Positions 1-7,727 of a DNA stretch of 11,729 nucleotides are shown one piece after another. Made by a program: the position numbers and the translations under genes. This DNA is from Flavobacteriales bacterium (lineage in GTDB: Bacteria; Bacteroidota; Bacteroidia; Flavobacteriales_D; Sanyastnellaceae), in the NCBI GenBank assembly GCA_028823435.1, contig JAPKBK010000031.1, forward strand, positions 1 through 11,729, given 5' to 3'. Numbering within the stretch: position 1 is the stretch's first letter; each line of letters begins with the position of its first letter. The notes beneath the pieces are model-generated. The model had not been told where the DNA came from, made no database searches, and saw only the letters and a list, made by a program, of their open reading frames with translations.

Positions 1-2411
1 ATGACCAAATCGCCCAAATTAAATGGAGGCAGTAAAGCATAACTGTCACCTGAGTGAATTCCAGCAGGCTCAATGTGCTGCATAATGCCTATGATGCGTA
101 CCTCATCGCCATCACAAATGGCATCGGCTTCACATTCCATAGCTCCCTCTATAAAGTGATCTAATAAAATCTGATTCTCCGGCATATGCTTGAGGATATC
201 AATCACATGGTGTTCCAAATCTTCTTCGTTAATCACGATTTTCATTTTCTGGCCTCCAAGCACATATGACGGTCGTACAAGCAATGGAAACCCTAATTCT
301 CGACATAAATCAACCGCCTGATCTGCATTTTCAACAACGCCGAATTTGGGATAAGGAATCTTTTCCTTTTTGAGGAGCGAAGAGAAACTGCCTCTATCTT
401 CAGCTAGATCAAGTGCCTTGTAAGAGGTCCCAAGAACAGGAATGTTGTAACGATCTAGTTTTTCAGCAAGTTTAAGTGCTGTTTGGCCACCAAGTTGAAC
501 GATCACACCCACTGGATTCTCATGCAGAATGATGTCGTAGATATGTTCCCAAAAAACAGGCTCGAAGTAGAGTTTGTCTGCAGTATCAAAATCGGTAGAA
601 ACAGTTTCTGGGTTGCAATTGATCATGATTGTTTCATACCCGCATTCTTTCGCTGCAAGAACGCCGTGAACACAACAATAATCAAACTCAATACCTTGTC
701 CGATTCTGTTCGGCCCACTTCCTAAAACAATGACTTTTTTCTTGTCCGACACGACACTTTCATTCTCGGAACCTTCAAAAGTAGAGTAATAATATGGGGT
801 CACCGCTGGAAATTCAGCAGCACAAGTATCTACCAATTTATACACCCTGTTTATTCCCTCTACCCTTCTCTTTTCATGAACTTCACTTTCTAGGCAAGTG
901 AGAAGGTGCGCGATTTGGCGGTCAGCATATCCCTTTCTCTTTGCCTCCATTAAGAGTGCGCGAGAAATCGTGTCAATCGTTTCCTTTTCGATATCCTTCT
1001 CAAGCATTAAGAGCGCTTCAATTTGTCTTAAGAACCAAGGATCAATCTTAGTGGATTCCTGAATTTTATGAAACGGAATTCCTAATTTAAACGCGTCATA
1101 TATGTGAAATAAGCGACTCCAACTCGGGCGATTCAGACTGTTCATAATAGAATCTCTGTCTTTCAATTCACGTCCATCAGCACCGAGACCGTTTCTTTTT
1201 ATTTCTAACGACTGACATGCTTTTTGAAGCGCCTCCTGGAAGGAACGACCTATGGCCATCACTTCCCCGACAGACTTCATCTGAAGTCCAAGCTCTTTAT
1301 TGGTGCCTGGAAATTTATCGAAATTCCAACGTGGTATTTTAACAACAACGTAATCTAACGTAGGCTCAAACATGGCCGAAGTAGATCCAGTGACAGAATT
1401 CTTTAATTCATCTAAGTGATATCCAATCGCGAGCTTAGACGCAAGCTTCGCAATGGGATATCCCGTGGCCTTAGAGGCAAGGGCCGAAGATCTTGAGACA
1501 CGAGGGTTAATCTCTATCGCAATGATATCCTCATTCTCATCAGGAGATACAGCAAACTGTACATTACATCCACCTGCGAACTCACCAATGCTTCGCATCA
1601 TTTTAATTGCCATATCACGCATACGTTGATAGGTCGAATCAGAAAGCGTCAAAGCCGGAGCAACTGTGATTGAGTCACCCGTATGAATACCCATCGGATC
1701 CATGTTTTCAATAGAGCACACTATGGTGACATTGTCGTTTGAATCGCGTAAAAGCTCAAGTTCAAACTCCTTCCATCCCAGCAATGCTTTATCGATCATC
1801 ACCTCGTGAATCGGTGAGATATGAAGTCCAGAAGTAAGCTTGTCCTCAAAATCTTCTTTTGTATGTACCACTGCAGCTCCTGCTCCTCCAAGCGTAAAGC
1901 TCGCCCGGATACATAAGGGATAGCCGAACTTTTGTGCGACTTCTTTTCCTTCCAAAAAGCTTTTTGCAGTTGATTGAGGTGCCATTGGAATTCCAATGCG
2001 CTCCATTAACAATCTGAATTGCTCTCTGTTCTCAGTGATTTCGATTGCAGAAATATCTACGCCAATAATGCGAACGCCATATTCCTCCCAAATGCCAAGT
2101 TCATCACATTGAATGGCAAGGTTCAAAGCCGTTTGGCCTCCCATCGTCGGAAGCACCGCATCAATATCGTGAATCTTTAAAATCTCAACGATAGATTCTG
2201 GCTCTAGAGGTTTGAGGTAAATATTATCCGCCATAACCGGGTCGGTCATGATGGTCGCTGGATTTGAATTTATCAGTGTAACTTCTATCCCTTCCTCTCT
2301 TAATGAACGAGCTGCTTGAGAACCACTGTAGTCAAACTCACAAGCCTGACCTATGACAATGGGACCACTCCCTATAATGAGTACAGACTTTATGCTAGAA
2401 TCTTTCGGCAT
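1..2411 (-). CDS. carB: Carbamoyl-phosphate synthase large chain, 5' part (3' end outside window)
   Basis: This protein makes carbamoyl phosphate from bicarbonate, ammonia (channelled from the CarA glutaminase) and two ATP, feeding pyrimidine and arginine synthesis in the cytoplasm. I translated it from the ATG at 2411-2409; 803 codons are visible before the window edge. The first half opens with GSGPIVIGQACEFDYSG (about residues 14-30), followed by NSNPATIMTDP, PTMGGQTALN and the ATP-grasp signature NPRVSRSSALASKATG. The second, duplicated half repeats the pattern with GSGPNRIGQGIEFDYCC, NCNPETVSTD and RPSYVLGG. The visible part aligns without gaps of note to about residue 808 of the roughly 1073-residue E. 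coli enzyme, so the end of the second ATP-grasp and any MGS-like allosteric domain lie outside. An upstream ATG in the same region runs into a stop after three codons, which supports the chosen start. No carA is seen in the window. Confidence 0.98.
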   Translation of the reverse strand, partial: MPKDSSIKSVLIIGSGPIVIGQACEFDYSGSQAARSLREEGIEVTLINSNPATIMTDPVMADNIYLKPLEPESIVEILKIHDIDAVLPTMGGQTALNLAIQCDELGIWEEYGVRIIGVDISAIEITENREQFRLLMERIGIPMAPQSTAKSFLEGKEVAQKFGYPLCIRASFTLGGAGAAVVHTKEDFEDKLTSGLHISPIHEVMIDKALLGWKEFELELLRDSNDNVTIVCSIENMDPMGIHTGDSITVAPALTLSDSTYQRMRDMAIKMMRSIGEFAGGCNVQFAVSPDENEDIIAIEINPRVSRSSALASKATGYPIAKLASKLAIGYHLDELKNSVTGSTSAMFEPTLDYVVVKIPRWNFDKFPGTNKELGLQMKSVGEVMAIGRSFQEALQKACQSLEIKRNGLGADGRELKDRDSIMNSLNRPSWSRLFHIYDAFKLGIPFHKIQESTKIDPWFLRQIEALLMLEKDIEKETIDTISRALLMEAKRKGYADRQIAHLLTCLESEVHEKRRVEGINRVYKLVDTCAAEFPAVTPYYYSTFEGSENESVVSDKKKVIVLGSGPNRIGQGIEFDYCCVHGVLAAKECGYETIMINCNPETVSTDFDTADKLYFEPVFWEHIYDIILHENPVGVIVQLGGQTALKLAEKLDRYNIPVLGTSYKALDLAEDRGSFSSLLKKEKIPYPKFGVVENADQAVDLCRELGFPLLVRPSYVLGGQKMKIVINEEDLEHHVIDILKHMPENQILLDHFIEGAMECEADAICDGDEVRIIGIMQHIEPAGIHSGDSYALLPPFNLGDLV

Positions 2412-2472
2412 TTTTTTTTTATCCGACCATATCATGTGAGATATCGCAGGTTAATAATGACTTGAACCATAG

Positions 2473-2502
2473 CAAAGTTACATGAGGAAACAACAATTCA
2501 AG
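2473..2502 (-). promoter_or_regulatory. Predicted carB promoter (Bacteroidota type)
   Basis: On the minus strand, TAACTTTG at 2480-2473 matches the Bacteroidota -7 consensus TAnnTTTG exactly. A CTTG lies 18 bases upstream as a weak -33 element (consensus TTTG, usual spacing about 19-21). Transcription would start near 2467, giving a carB leader of about 55 bases. The rest of the 166-base divergent spacer (2412-2577) shows no clear terminator, riboswitch or convincing promoter for the plus-strand hydrolase. The carB start codon is the end of a run of ten A, in keeping with A-rich leaders in place of Shine-Dalgarno sites in this phylum. Confidence 0.55.
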
Positions 2503-2577
2503 TCTGAAAAAAGCAATGTCTTTTCCACACTTTGTTAATGTTTATATCGTAACCCTAATTAGCCCGAACTTAGCAGA

Positions 2578-3465
2578 ATGAATAACGGGGAATATGTGGA
2601 GTGGGAACACCATGGATGGCAGTTCGGTGCATGGGAGATCCCAGCATCAAACCCTACCCCAGATTCAAAAACAGTGGTCGCGTTTCACGGTTTCGACAGA
2701 GAAGCAAAAGAAATGGGGAATTTCATGCCGTTGTATGATTCGAGCACATCCATGCTCTCAATAAGTCTTTTACACCACGGCAGCAGCAAACCTCTTCCGC
2801 CATTGCCCCTTGAGGAACCGCTATCTCCTCAAGTGTTAATCGACGCGCTGGAAGCCTACACCGGAGCTGACAATGTCCGCTTTGAACTTCTAGGTTACTC
2901 CATGGGCGCAAGAATTGCACTCACATTGTTTCAAGATTTTCCTGACAAATTTTCCAGAGTCATTGCATTGGCACCTGACGGACTCAAGATGGGGCGGTTT
3001 TATAAATTCGTCGTAAACACAGACATCGGCAGGTATACATGGGGGCTGGTAGACAAGTACCCAAAAACAAACAGAGTGATACTCGATGCGATGCGATCAC
3101 TCAAAGTCATCTCTGAACACAAATATCACTTCGGAAGATTCCATACAGACAACCCTGAAATTAGACAGAGGGTCGCACGTGGCTGGATGGGACACAAAGC
3201 GTTTTGGCCTGAAAAAAACAAACTGGCAAAGGTGTTAAATGAGAATATAAACGCTGAAAAGACCGGGTACTTCATCTTCGGAAGCAGAGATAAAATCACC
3301 CCCTTCTCATGGTCGCTGCCACTTCAGGAAGCCCTTCAGCAGCTCCGCACAAATGACAGTGCTATTGGCGGCGTGTATTTTTTTAAAGTGCCTTGTGGAC
3401 ACGTGATGAGGCATCGAAATATTGTAGATTTAATTAAAGAAAAGATATGGCAAACCATTGGCTAG
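2578..3465 (+). CDS. Alpha/beta-hydrolase fold protein
   Basis: This is a 295-residue alpha/beta hydrolase, probably cytoplasmic since no signal peptide or membrane segment is visible. VVAFHGF (33-39) is the oxyanion-hole strand with its HG motif. LLGYSMGAR (104-112) is the nucleophile elbow with Ser108. GSRD (235-238) supplies the likely acid Asp238, and CGHVM (273-277) the likely catalytic His275, so the triad is complete and in the normal order. A basic, aromatic insert (about residues 137-215) forms the cap between strands. The substrate cannot be read from the sequence; ester or lipid hydrolysis are options. An in-frame TAG 15 bases upstream supports the ATG chosen. The last 19 bases overlap the start of pcrB, so the two genes are very probably co-transcribed and translationally coupled, which weakly suggests a lipid-related role. 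Confidence 0.88.
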   Translation: MNNGEYVEWEHHGWQFGAWEIPASNPTPDSKTVVAFHGFDREAKEMGNFMPLYDSSTSMLSISLLHHGSSKPLPPLPLEEPLSPQVLIDALEAYTGADNVRFELLGYSMGARIALTLFQDFPDKFSRVIALAPDGLKMGRFYKFVVNTDIGRYTWGLVDKYPKTNRVILDAMRSLKVISEHKYHFGRFHTDNPEIRQRVARGWMGHKAFWPEKNKLAKVLNENINAEKTGYFIFGSRDKITPFSWSLPLQEALQQLRTNDSAIGGVYFFKVPCGHVMRHRNIVDLIKEKIWQTIG

Positions 3466-4178
3466 ATAAATTAAAAGCGGATAAGCTTGAAGGTCGCAAA
3501 CGGTTCTCTGTGCTATTAGATCCTGACAAAGCGCCCAAAGACATCAAACTGGCACATTGGATTGAAGAAATCAACGCCTCTGAATGTTCTGACATTTTAA
3601 TTGGCGGGAGTTTCTTATCTCGTGGCAACGCAAGTAAACTTATCTCCGATGTTAAAAAACACACTGATTTACCTGTTGTAATCTTTCCTGGATCACCCGA
3701 CCAAATCAGTGACCAAGCCGATGCACTTTTGTTTCTTAGCTTAGTGAGTGGTCGAAATGCTGATCTGTTAATCGGCAGGCACGTAGAGGCAGCTCCCCGT
3801 TTGATGGCCATGGATATCGAGACGGTTGCTACAGCGTATTTACTCGTGGGAGATGGTCCACTTACCTCTGCCGCGTATATCAGCCAAACCCTCCCCATCC
3901 CGTCATCAAAACCTGAACTTGCAGTCGCTACAGTTCAAGCAGCCGTATTGTTAGGAATGAAAGCTGTATATATAGATGCGGGAAGTGGGGCAGGAAATCC
4001 TATTCCTGAAAAACTGATCAAGGCCGTGCGAAAGGCAGTTGATGTTCCACTTATTGTCGGGGGTGGAATCACTGATTTTGAAGGCATGGAATTGGCTTGG
4101 AATGCAGGAGCTGACCTGGTGGTCTTGGGCACAGTGTTAGAAAAGTCGCTTAACTTTAATTCGCTAAGCCCTTCTTAA
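3447..4178 (+). CDS. pcrB: Geranylgeranylglyceryl phosphate synthase family protein (PcrB/GGGPS)
   Basis: This 243-residue TIM-barrel prenyltransferase is predicted to join a polyprenyl diphosphate to sn-glycerol-1-phosphate through an ether bond, the first committed step of archaeal-type lipids. Members also occur in Bacteroidota. Family landmarks are FSVLLDPDK (20-28, with the Mg-binding Asp region), DILIGGSFLS (49-58), PGSPDQIS (81-88), VYIDAGSGAGNPIP (174-187), PLIVGGGI (201-208) and GADLVVLGTVLEK (221-233). The last three form the G1P phosphate-binding sites. Position 177 is Asp where the archaeal motif usually reads YLEAGSGA; I believe Asp is common in Bacteroidota members, but that is from memory. 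The ATG at 3447 follows an A-rich stretch rather than a Shine-Dalgarno site and lies inside the upstream hydrolase. The 3' end overlaps the convergent deiminase gene by 23 bases. The chain length of the prenyl substrate cannot be told from this sequence. Confidence 0.93.
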   Translation: MANHWLDKLKADKLEGRKRFSVLLDPDKAPKDIKLAHWIEEINASECSDILIGGSFLSRGNASKLISDVKKHTDLPVVIFPGSPDQISDQADALLFLSLVSGRNADLLIGRHVEAAPRLMAMDIETVATAYLLVGDGPLTSAAYISQTLPIPSSKPELAVATVQAAVLLGMKAVYIDAGSGAGNPIPEKLIKAVRKAVDVPLIVGGGITDFEGMELAWNAGADLVVLGTVLEKSLNFNSLSPS

Positions 4179-5391
4179 CCAAACCGCTTTCATAAAGCCA
4201 CACGTATAAAACCCCTGGCTTTGGGTTTTCAACCGCTCTGCCTAAAAAATCAAAAATGCGAATCACGTGATCCTCGGGAAGGACCTCTAGCTCATGCAAT
4301 CCTACTCCAGTCTCTCCAATGGGTTGTTGCTGTGTGATGCAATGCACCATGCCTCCAGTGAAAAATATATTCCTAGAATCTATACCCACAACAGTTCTGT
4401 CAGGATATAGGCCTTGGATTATTTCGTTTGCAACATCGTCGTTGGGGTCACTGTAGTTTGGCACTAGAACCACGTTGTTTGCGACATAATAGTTCACATA
4501 ACTGGCTCGCACTCCAATGTTTTCACCCCAGGTGGTGGTGACGTTATTCTGGGTTAAAGGTAAAACGACGATTTCAAATTGCTCGCCACTTGAGTTTGCT
4601 GAGTTATATAAGAGCGCAATGTCGGAAACGGACACCTGCCAGTAAGAGAGGTCGATGTGACTCATCGTTACAATTGTATTGTTTCCTTGAAATTTTGCAA
4701 AACCATCTATGTGTTGATCTGTAATATCCTCGATACCTCCGAACACCCCATCAAACCAAACAAAATTTGTGACTCCCAAATACTCTTCCATATAACCCTC
4801 AATCTGAGACTCCGTCCAACCAGGATTCCGATCAGCTCCTGTCACAGAAGATCTCGTCGCCATAAGCGTCCCGTGACCATCTACTTCAAAGGCGCCACCC
4901 TCAAGGACCATTTCATTTAAATCAATTAAAGGAATGGACAAATAGTCCGCTACCGCAATGGGAATGTCATCACAGAGCGCAGAAGGAGCATTGCCTCCCC
5001 ATCCGTTAAACCCCCAATCGAGAACCGTAAGTTGAGATTCTGAATCATAGACGAAAATAGGTCCGTTATCTCGGATCCAGAAATCATCATTTTCTGCAAC
5101 AATGATATTGACTTGAGCGAGAGACACTGAAGCACTGATCAAAAGATCCTCAATGTGAGACTTGTGGCTTTCATCATACGCCACAATATGCACTTTCTCC
5201 CCACTGATTAATGCAGAAGTCATGTCTATCCAGGCAGGTTCAAAGTCAGAGGCACCGAATCCATAGGTGAAATTATGTGGCCACTGTAACCAAGTCCCCT
5301 CATGGACCAACTCTTCAAAGGGCATCGTGAATTGAGCCTTTACGCCAACACATGATAACATGATGACCAAAATGAGCACGATGTGTTTCAT
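4156..5391 (-). CDS. Secreted agmatine/peptidylarginine deiminase family protein with C-terminal sorting-like tail
   Basis: This protein belongs to the PAD_porph/agmatine deiminase family of guanidine-modifying enzymes. Numbered from a TTG at 5406, the catalytic set is intact: WIRDNGP (Asp113), VLEGGAFEVDG (Glu169), TDQHIDGFAKF (His232, Asp234) and GGMVHCITQQQP (nucleophile Cys356). WGFNGWGG (131-138) is a further family motif. I prefer the ATG at 5391 (411 residues) over the TTG, because it places Met-Lys-His directly before a hydrophobic segment ending ...CVGVKA|Q, a good signal peptide. The last ~36 residues (IRIFDFLGRAVENPKPGVLY onward, ending KKGLAN) resemble short Bacteroidota T9SS C-terminal domains, so cell-surface export is likely. 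It follows the TonB receptor gene by 24 bases with no terminator between, so it should lie under the same TPP riboswitch. Known activities in the family are agmatine deimination and citrullination of C-terminal arginines; the substrate here is unknown. Confidence 0.9.
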   Translation of the reverse strand: MKHIVLILVIMLSCVGVKAQFTMPFEELVHEGTWLQWPHNFTYGFGASDFEPAWIDMTSALISGEKVHIVAYDESHKSHIEDLLISASVSLAQVNIIVAENDDFWIRDNGPIFVYDSESQLTVLDWGFNGWGGNAPSALCDDIPIAVADYLSIPLIDLNEMVLEGGAFEVDGHGTLMATRSSVTGADRNPGWTESQIEGYMEEYLGVTNFVWFDGVFGGIEDITDQHIDGFAKFQGNNTIVTMSHIDLSYWQVSVSDIALLYNSANSSGEQFEIVVLPLTQNNVTTTWGENIGVRASYVNYYVANNVVLVPNYSDPNDDVANEIIQGLYPDRTVVGIDSRNIFFTGGMVHCITQQQPIGETGVGLHELEVLPEDHVIRIFDFLGRAVENPKPGVLYVWLYESGLVKKGLAN

Positions 5392-5415
5392 TCGATTAAA
5401 GTACAAAATATTTCT

Positions 5416-7680
5416 CTAGAAAGTCATTGTTAAATTCACAAACCCATGTCGTCCAGCTTGGGGATAGACATAATTTTCTGTTGTCATCGCATTCATGCCA
5501 CCGTTTAAATAACTGTATGTCCATCCATTTGCACTGTACATGTTATCTAGTATGTTATTTGCGAATACAGAAAGCTTTAAATCACCTCCGCTTTTAAATG
5601 ACTGAGAGAAGCTTAGCACAACGTTATTCAGGACATATCCAGGCAACGATCTGCTGTCGTTGGACGTATTGTCAAGATATTGTTTGCCTACATATTTGGT
5701 AGACAACTCACATTCAATCTGGATTTCATCATTTGACCAAACATCATATCCAAATACACTCGCCGCGATGAACCCCGGAGAAAAGGAAATGTCTGTATTG
5801 ACATGATTCACAGGGTTCACATAGTCAAAATCCGGATTGTAATCGTAGAGAATTTCTGAAAACACATTGATCTTATTTCTGGAAACCGTCACATTTCCAT
5901 CCCATCGGAATCTGGGTTGAAGTTCCACGCCAGCCTGAAACTCGATGCCCTGCCTGAAACTAGAAGGCACATTTACCCTGACAGAATTACCCACATCATT
6001 CAACATGCCTGTGGCGATCAATTGATCTTTATAATCCATGTGATAAAACCCGATTTCTGTGGCCCACTTTTTTGCCACATAACGGTACCCAAATTCAAAA
6101 TCCATCAATCGTTCATGTCTAATACTTGCCGCACCCCAGAATGGACTGTCGAGATAGTCGCTTCTCGTGGGCTCTCTATTTGCAATCGCAACTGAGGCAT
6201 ACCCCCTGCTCGACGGTGAGAGAATATAGTCAACGCCGATCTTGGGATTGAAAAACAACTTGTCGTCATTGATAAACACTTCCCGAAGATCGTTATCCAG
6301 TCCACTTGCAGTATACAAAACAGATCGGACTTGGGCTTCGGCCTGCAACCGTATGATATCATCCATCAAATCGCACTTAACCCTGACAAAACCACTCACA
6401 TCCGTTTTATTTCCAATGTTGTCGTAATAGTTCGTTCCTGGCAAAATATCTGCTGCGTGTTCCATCCAGACTATTTCACCAAAATGATCTCCCTTGTACA
6501 TAGAATAAGCGCCCCCAGCAACGATTGTCATATCTTCAAGTGGTATCGTGAGGTTGACAATTGATCCCCACAAACGATTGTCGAGCCAACGTTGCCTAAT
6601 TACATTTGTCGTCTCAGGCGCGCTTGAATCAGGGGAAATTGGCGCGACAAGTCCGTAATTTGAAAACGAGTCTGCGGCTCTAAACTGCTCATAGAAGCCT
6701 GACCCCGAGGTTGTATAGAGGGCGACGCCTAAATCTGCAATACCTATGTTTTGTTCGAAATGCAACTGAAAGTGGTTCTGGGTGTAATCGTCCACCTCAT
6801 TTTCATAGTTATAATAATTGTGGGTTCTGCGATTCTCGATTAAGTCAGAAATCCTCTGAGTGTCAGTGCCGTATCCGTATTCGTAGGATCCAGACGCCCA
6901 ATCTTGAATATCTGTATCTGTAGTATTTTCTTCTGTGGCAATTTGTGGAACACCATACCAAGCTTGATATGTTCTCTCGTGACCCAACATTGTCGTGAGT
7001 GACACTTTCCCACTGGTCCATCTTTTGACAAGTGAAGTGTAAAGAGAACTTAATTCACTTGACGCCCTGTCGATGTATCCATCCGAAGAAATATGTGACG
7101 CTCTTCCATCAAACGACATGCCATTTCCTAGCATCCCGGTATTCCAACTCACACTCTGTCGGTATGAATTAAAACTACCCATCCCCAAAACAGCTTTCAC
7201 ATGTGGCTGAACAATATCTCCAAGTGTATTTAACGCTACTGAACCCCCAAAGGCACCCGGTCCTACAGTACTTGTACCTACACCTCTTTGGATTTGTAAG
7301 CCCGAGACACTCGCTCCCAAATCTGGCAAATCAACCCAATAAACATTTTGAGATTCCGCATCATTGAGCGGGACACCATTAATTGTGACATTGATTCTGC
7401 TCGCGTCAGAACCCCTAAGTCTCATTCCAGTATATCCAATGCCATTTCCCGCATCTGAGGTGATAACGACAGAAGGTGTAAGCCTCAATAAAAACGGCAA
7501 ATCCTGACCAGAATCTCTTGTGTTTAATGCTTCCGAATCTAAGTTCGTGTGTGCAAAAGGAGACCTGTCGTCAGAAGTCACAGCAGAAACCGCGGCAGGT
7601 TTCAAAACATTGATTGAATCTATTTGAGATTGAAAAACAAGCGGAGACAGAAACAATCCAACAATAAAAAATTTGCGCAT
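5416..7680 (-). CDS. TonB-dependent outer-membrane receptor, predicted thiamin-compound transporter
   Basis: This is a 754-residue TonB-dependent receptor: a 22-stranded outer-membrane barrel family with an N-terminal plug, driven by TonB-ExbB-ExbD. The signal peptide is about residues 1-19 (MRKFFIVGLFLSPLVFQSQ). The plug covers roughly 40-155 and carries the usual features: LPFLLRLTPSVV, GMRLRGSDASRINVTINGVP (the RGSDASR segment) and QRGVGTSTVGPGAFGGSVAL. The remainder is rich in alternating aromatic/polar strands and ends HGFVNLTMTF, a normal terminal barrel strand with a final Phe. It lacks the carboxypeptidase-like N-terminal extension common in Bacteroidota SusC-type receptors, and no SusD partner is nearby. 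From sequence alone it would pass for an iron or cobalamin receptor. The TPP riboswitch 48 bases upstream is what points to thiamin, a phosphorylated form or a precursor. TPP-riboswitch-controlled TonB receptors are known in Bacteroides. No inner-membrane thiamin permease is seen in the window. Confidence 0.95.
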   Translation of the reverse strand: MRKFFIVGLFLSPLVFQSQIDSINVLKPAAVSAVTSDDRSPFAHTNLDSEALNTRDSGQDLPFLLRLTPSVVITSDAGNGIGYTGMRLRGSDASRINVTINGVPLNDAESQNVYWVDLPDLGASVSGLQIQRGVGTSTVGPGAFGGSVALNTLGDIVQPHVKAVLGMGSFNSYRQSVSWNTGMLGNGMSFDGRASHISSDGYIDRASSELSSLYTSLVKRWTSGKVSLTTMLGHERTYQAWYGVPQIATEENTTDTDIQDWASGSYEYGYGTDTQRISDLIENRRTHNYYNYENEVDDYTQNHFQLHFEQNIGIADLGVALYTTSGSGFYEQFRAADSFSNYGLVAPISPDSSAPETTNVIRQRWLDNRLWGSIVNLTIPLEDMTIVAGGAYSMYKGDHFGEIVWMEHAADILPGTNYYDNIGNKTDVSGFVRVKCDLMDDIIRLQAEAQVRSVLYTASGLDNDLREVFINDDKLFFNPKIGVDYILSPSSRGYASVAIANREPTRSDYLDSPFWGAASIRHERLMDFEFGYRYVAKKWATEIGFYHMDYKDQLIATGMLNDVGNSVRVNVPSSFRQGIEFQAGVELQPRFRWDGNVTVSRNKINVFSEILYDYNPDFDYVNPVNHVNTDISFSPGFIAASVFGYDVWSNDEIQIECELSTKYVGKQYLDNTSNDSRSLPGYVLNNVVLSFSQSFKSGGDLKLSVFANNILDNMYSANGWTYSYLNGGMNAMTTENYVYPQAGRHGFVNLTMTF

Positions 7681-7684
7681 AGCA

Positions 7685-7723
7685 GATGCAATTAAACATG
7701 AATAATCATGACGCGGGCGTGCT
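7685..7723 (-). promoter_or_regulatory. Candidate expression platform of the TPP riboswitch
   Basis: Between the aptamer and the receptor ATG are two segments complementary to the 5' arm of the aptamer. AGCACGCCC (7723-7715) can pair with GGGGTGCT (7797-7790), leaving one bulged G. TGCATC (7690-7685), four bases before the start codon, can pair with GATGCA (7803-7798). The two targets are adjacent, so the 14 bases 7803-7790 could be fully paired. A small perfect hairpin, CATGA-TTAT-TCATG (7710-7697), sits between the two segments. No GC hairpin followed by a U run exists, so control of translation is more likely than termination. Which state the alternative fold represents is not clear. Confidence 0.35.
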
Positions 7724-7727
7724 AAAC

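Noticed and set aside
483..725. 80-residue open frame on the plus strand
   Set aside because: It lies inside carB in antisense; the carB frame is continuous and highly conserved here.
2531..2563. Possible plus-strand promoter for the alpha/beta hydrolase (TTTG, 21 bases, TAATTAGC)
   Set aside because: The -33 TTTG and spacing fit, but the -7 match is poor, so I do not call it.
3434..3898. 154-residue open frame on the minus strand inside pcrB
   Set aside because: It lies fully opposite pcrB and the end of the hydrolase, both of which have clear family motifs. Its translation is Ser/Ala/Leu-rich with no recognisable domain; it is a shadow frame.
5404..5406. TTG start giving a 416-residue deiminase-family protein
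   Set aside because: An ATG 15 bases downstream gives a much better signal peptide (Met-Lys-His then hydrophobic), and the extra residues MYFNR have no family support.
5416..7680. Receptor read as an iron, heme or cobalamin transporter
   Set aside because: The plug and barrel sequence alone would allow it, but the TPP riboswitch directly upstream is stronger evidence for a thiamin compound.
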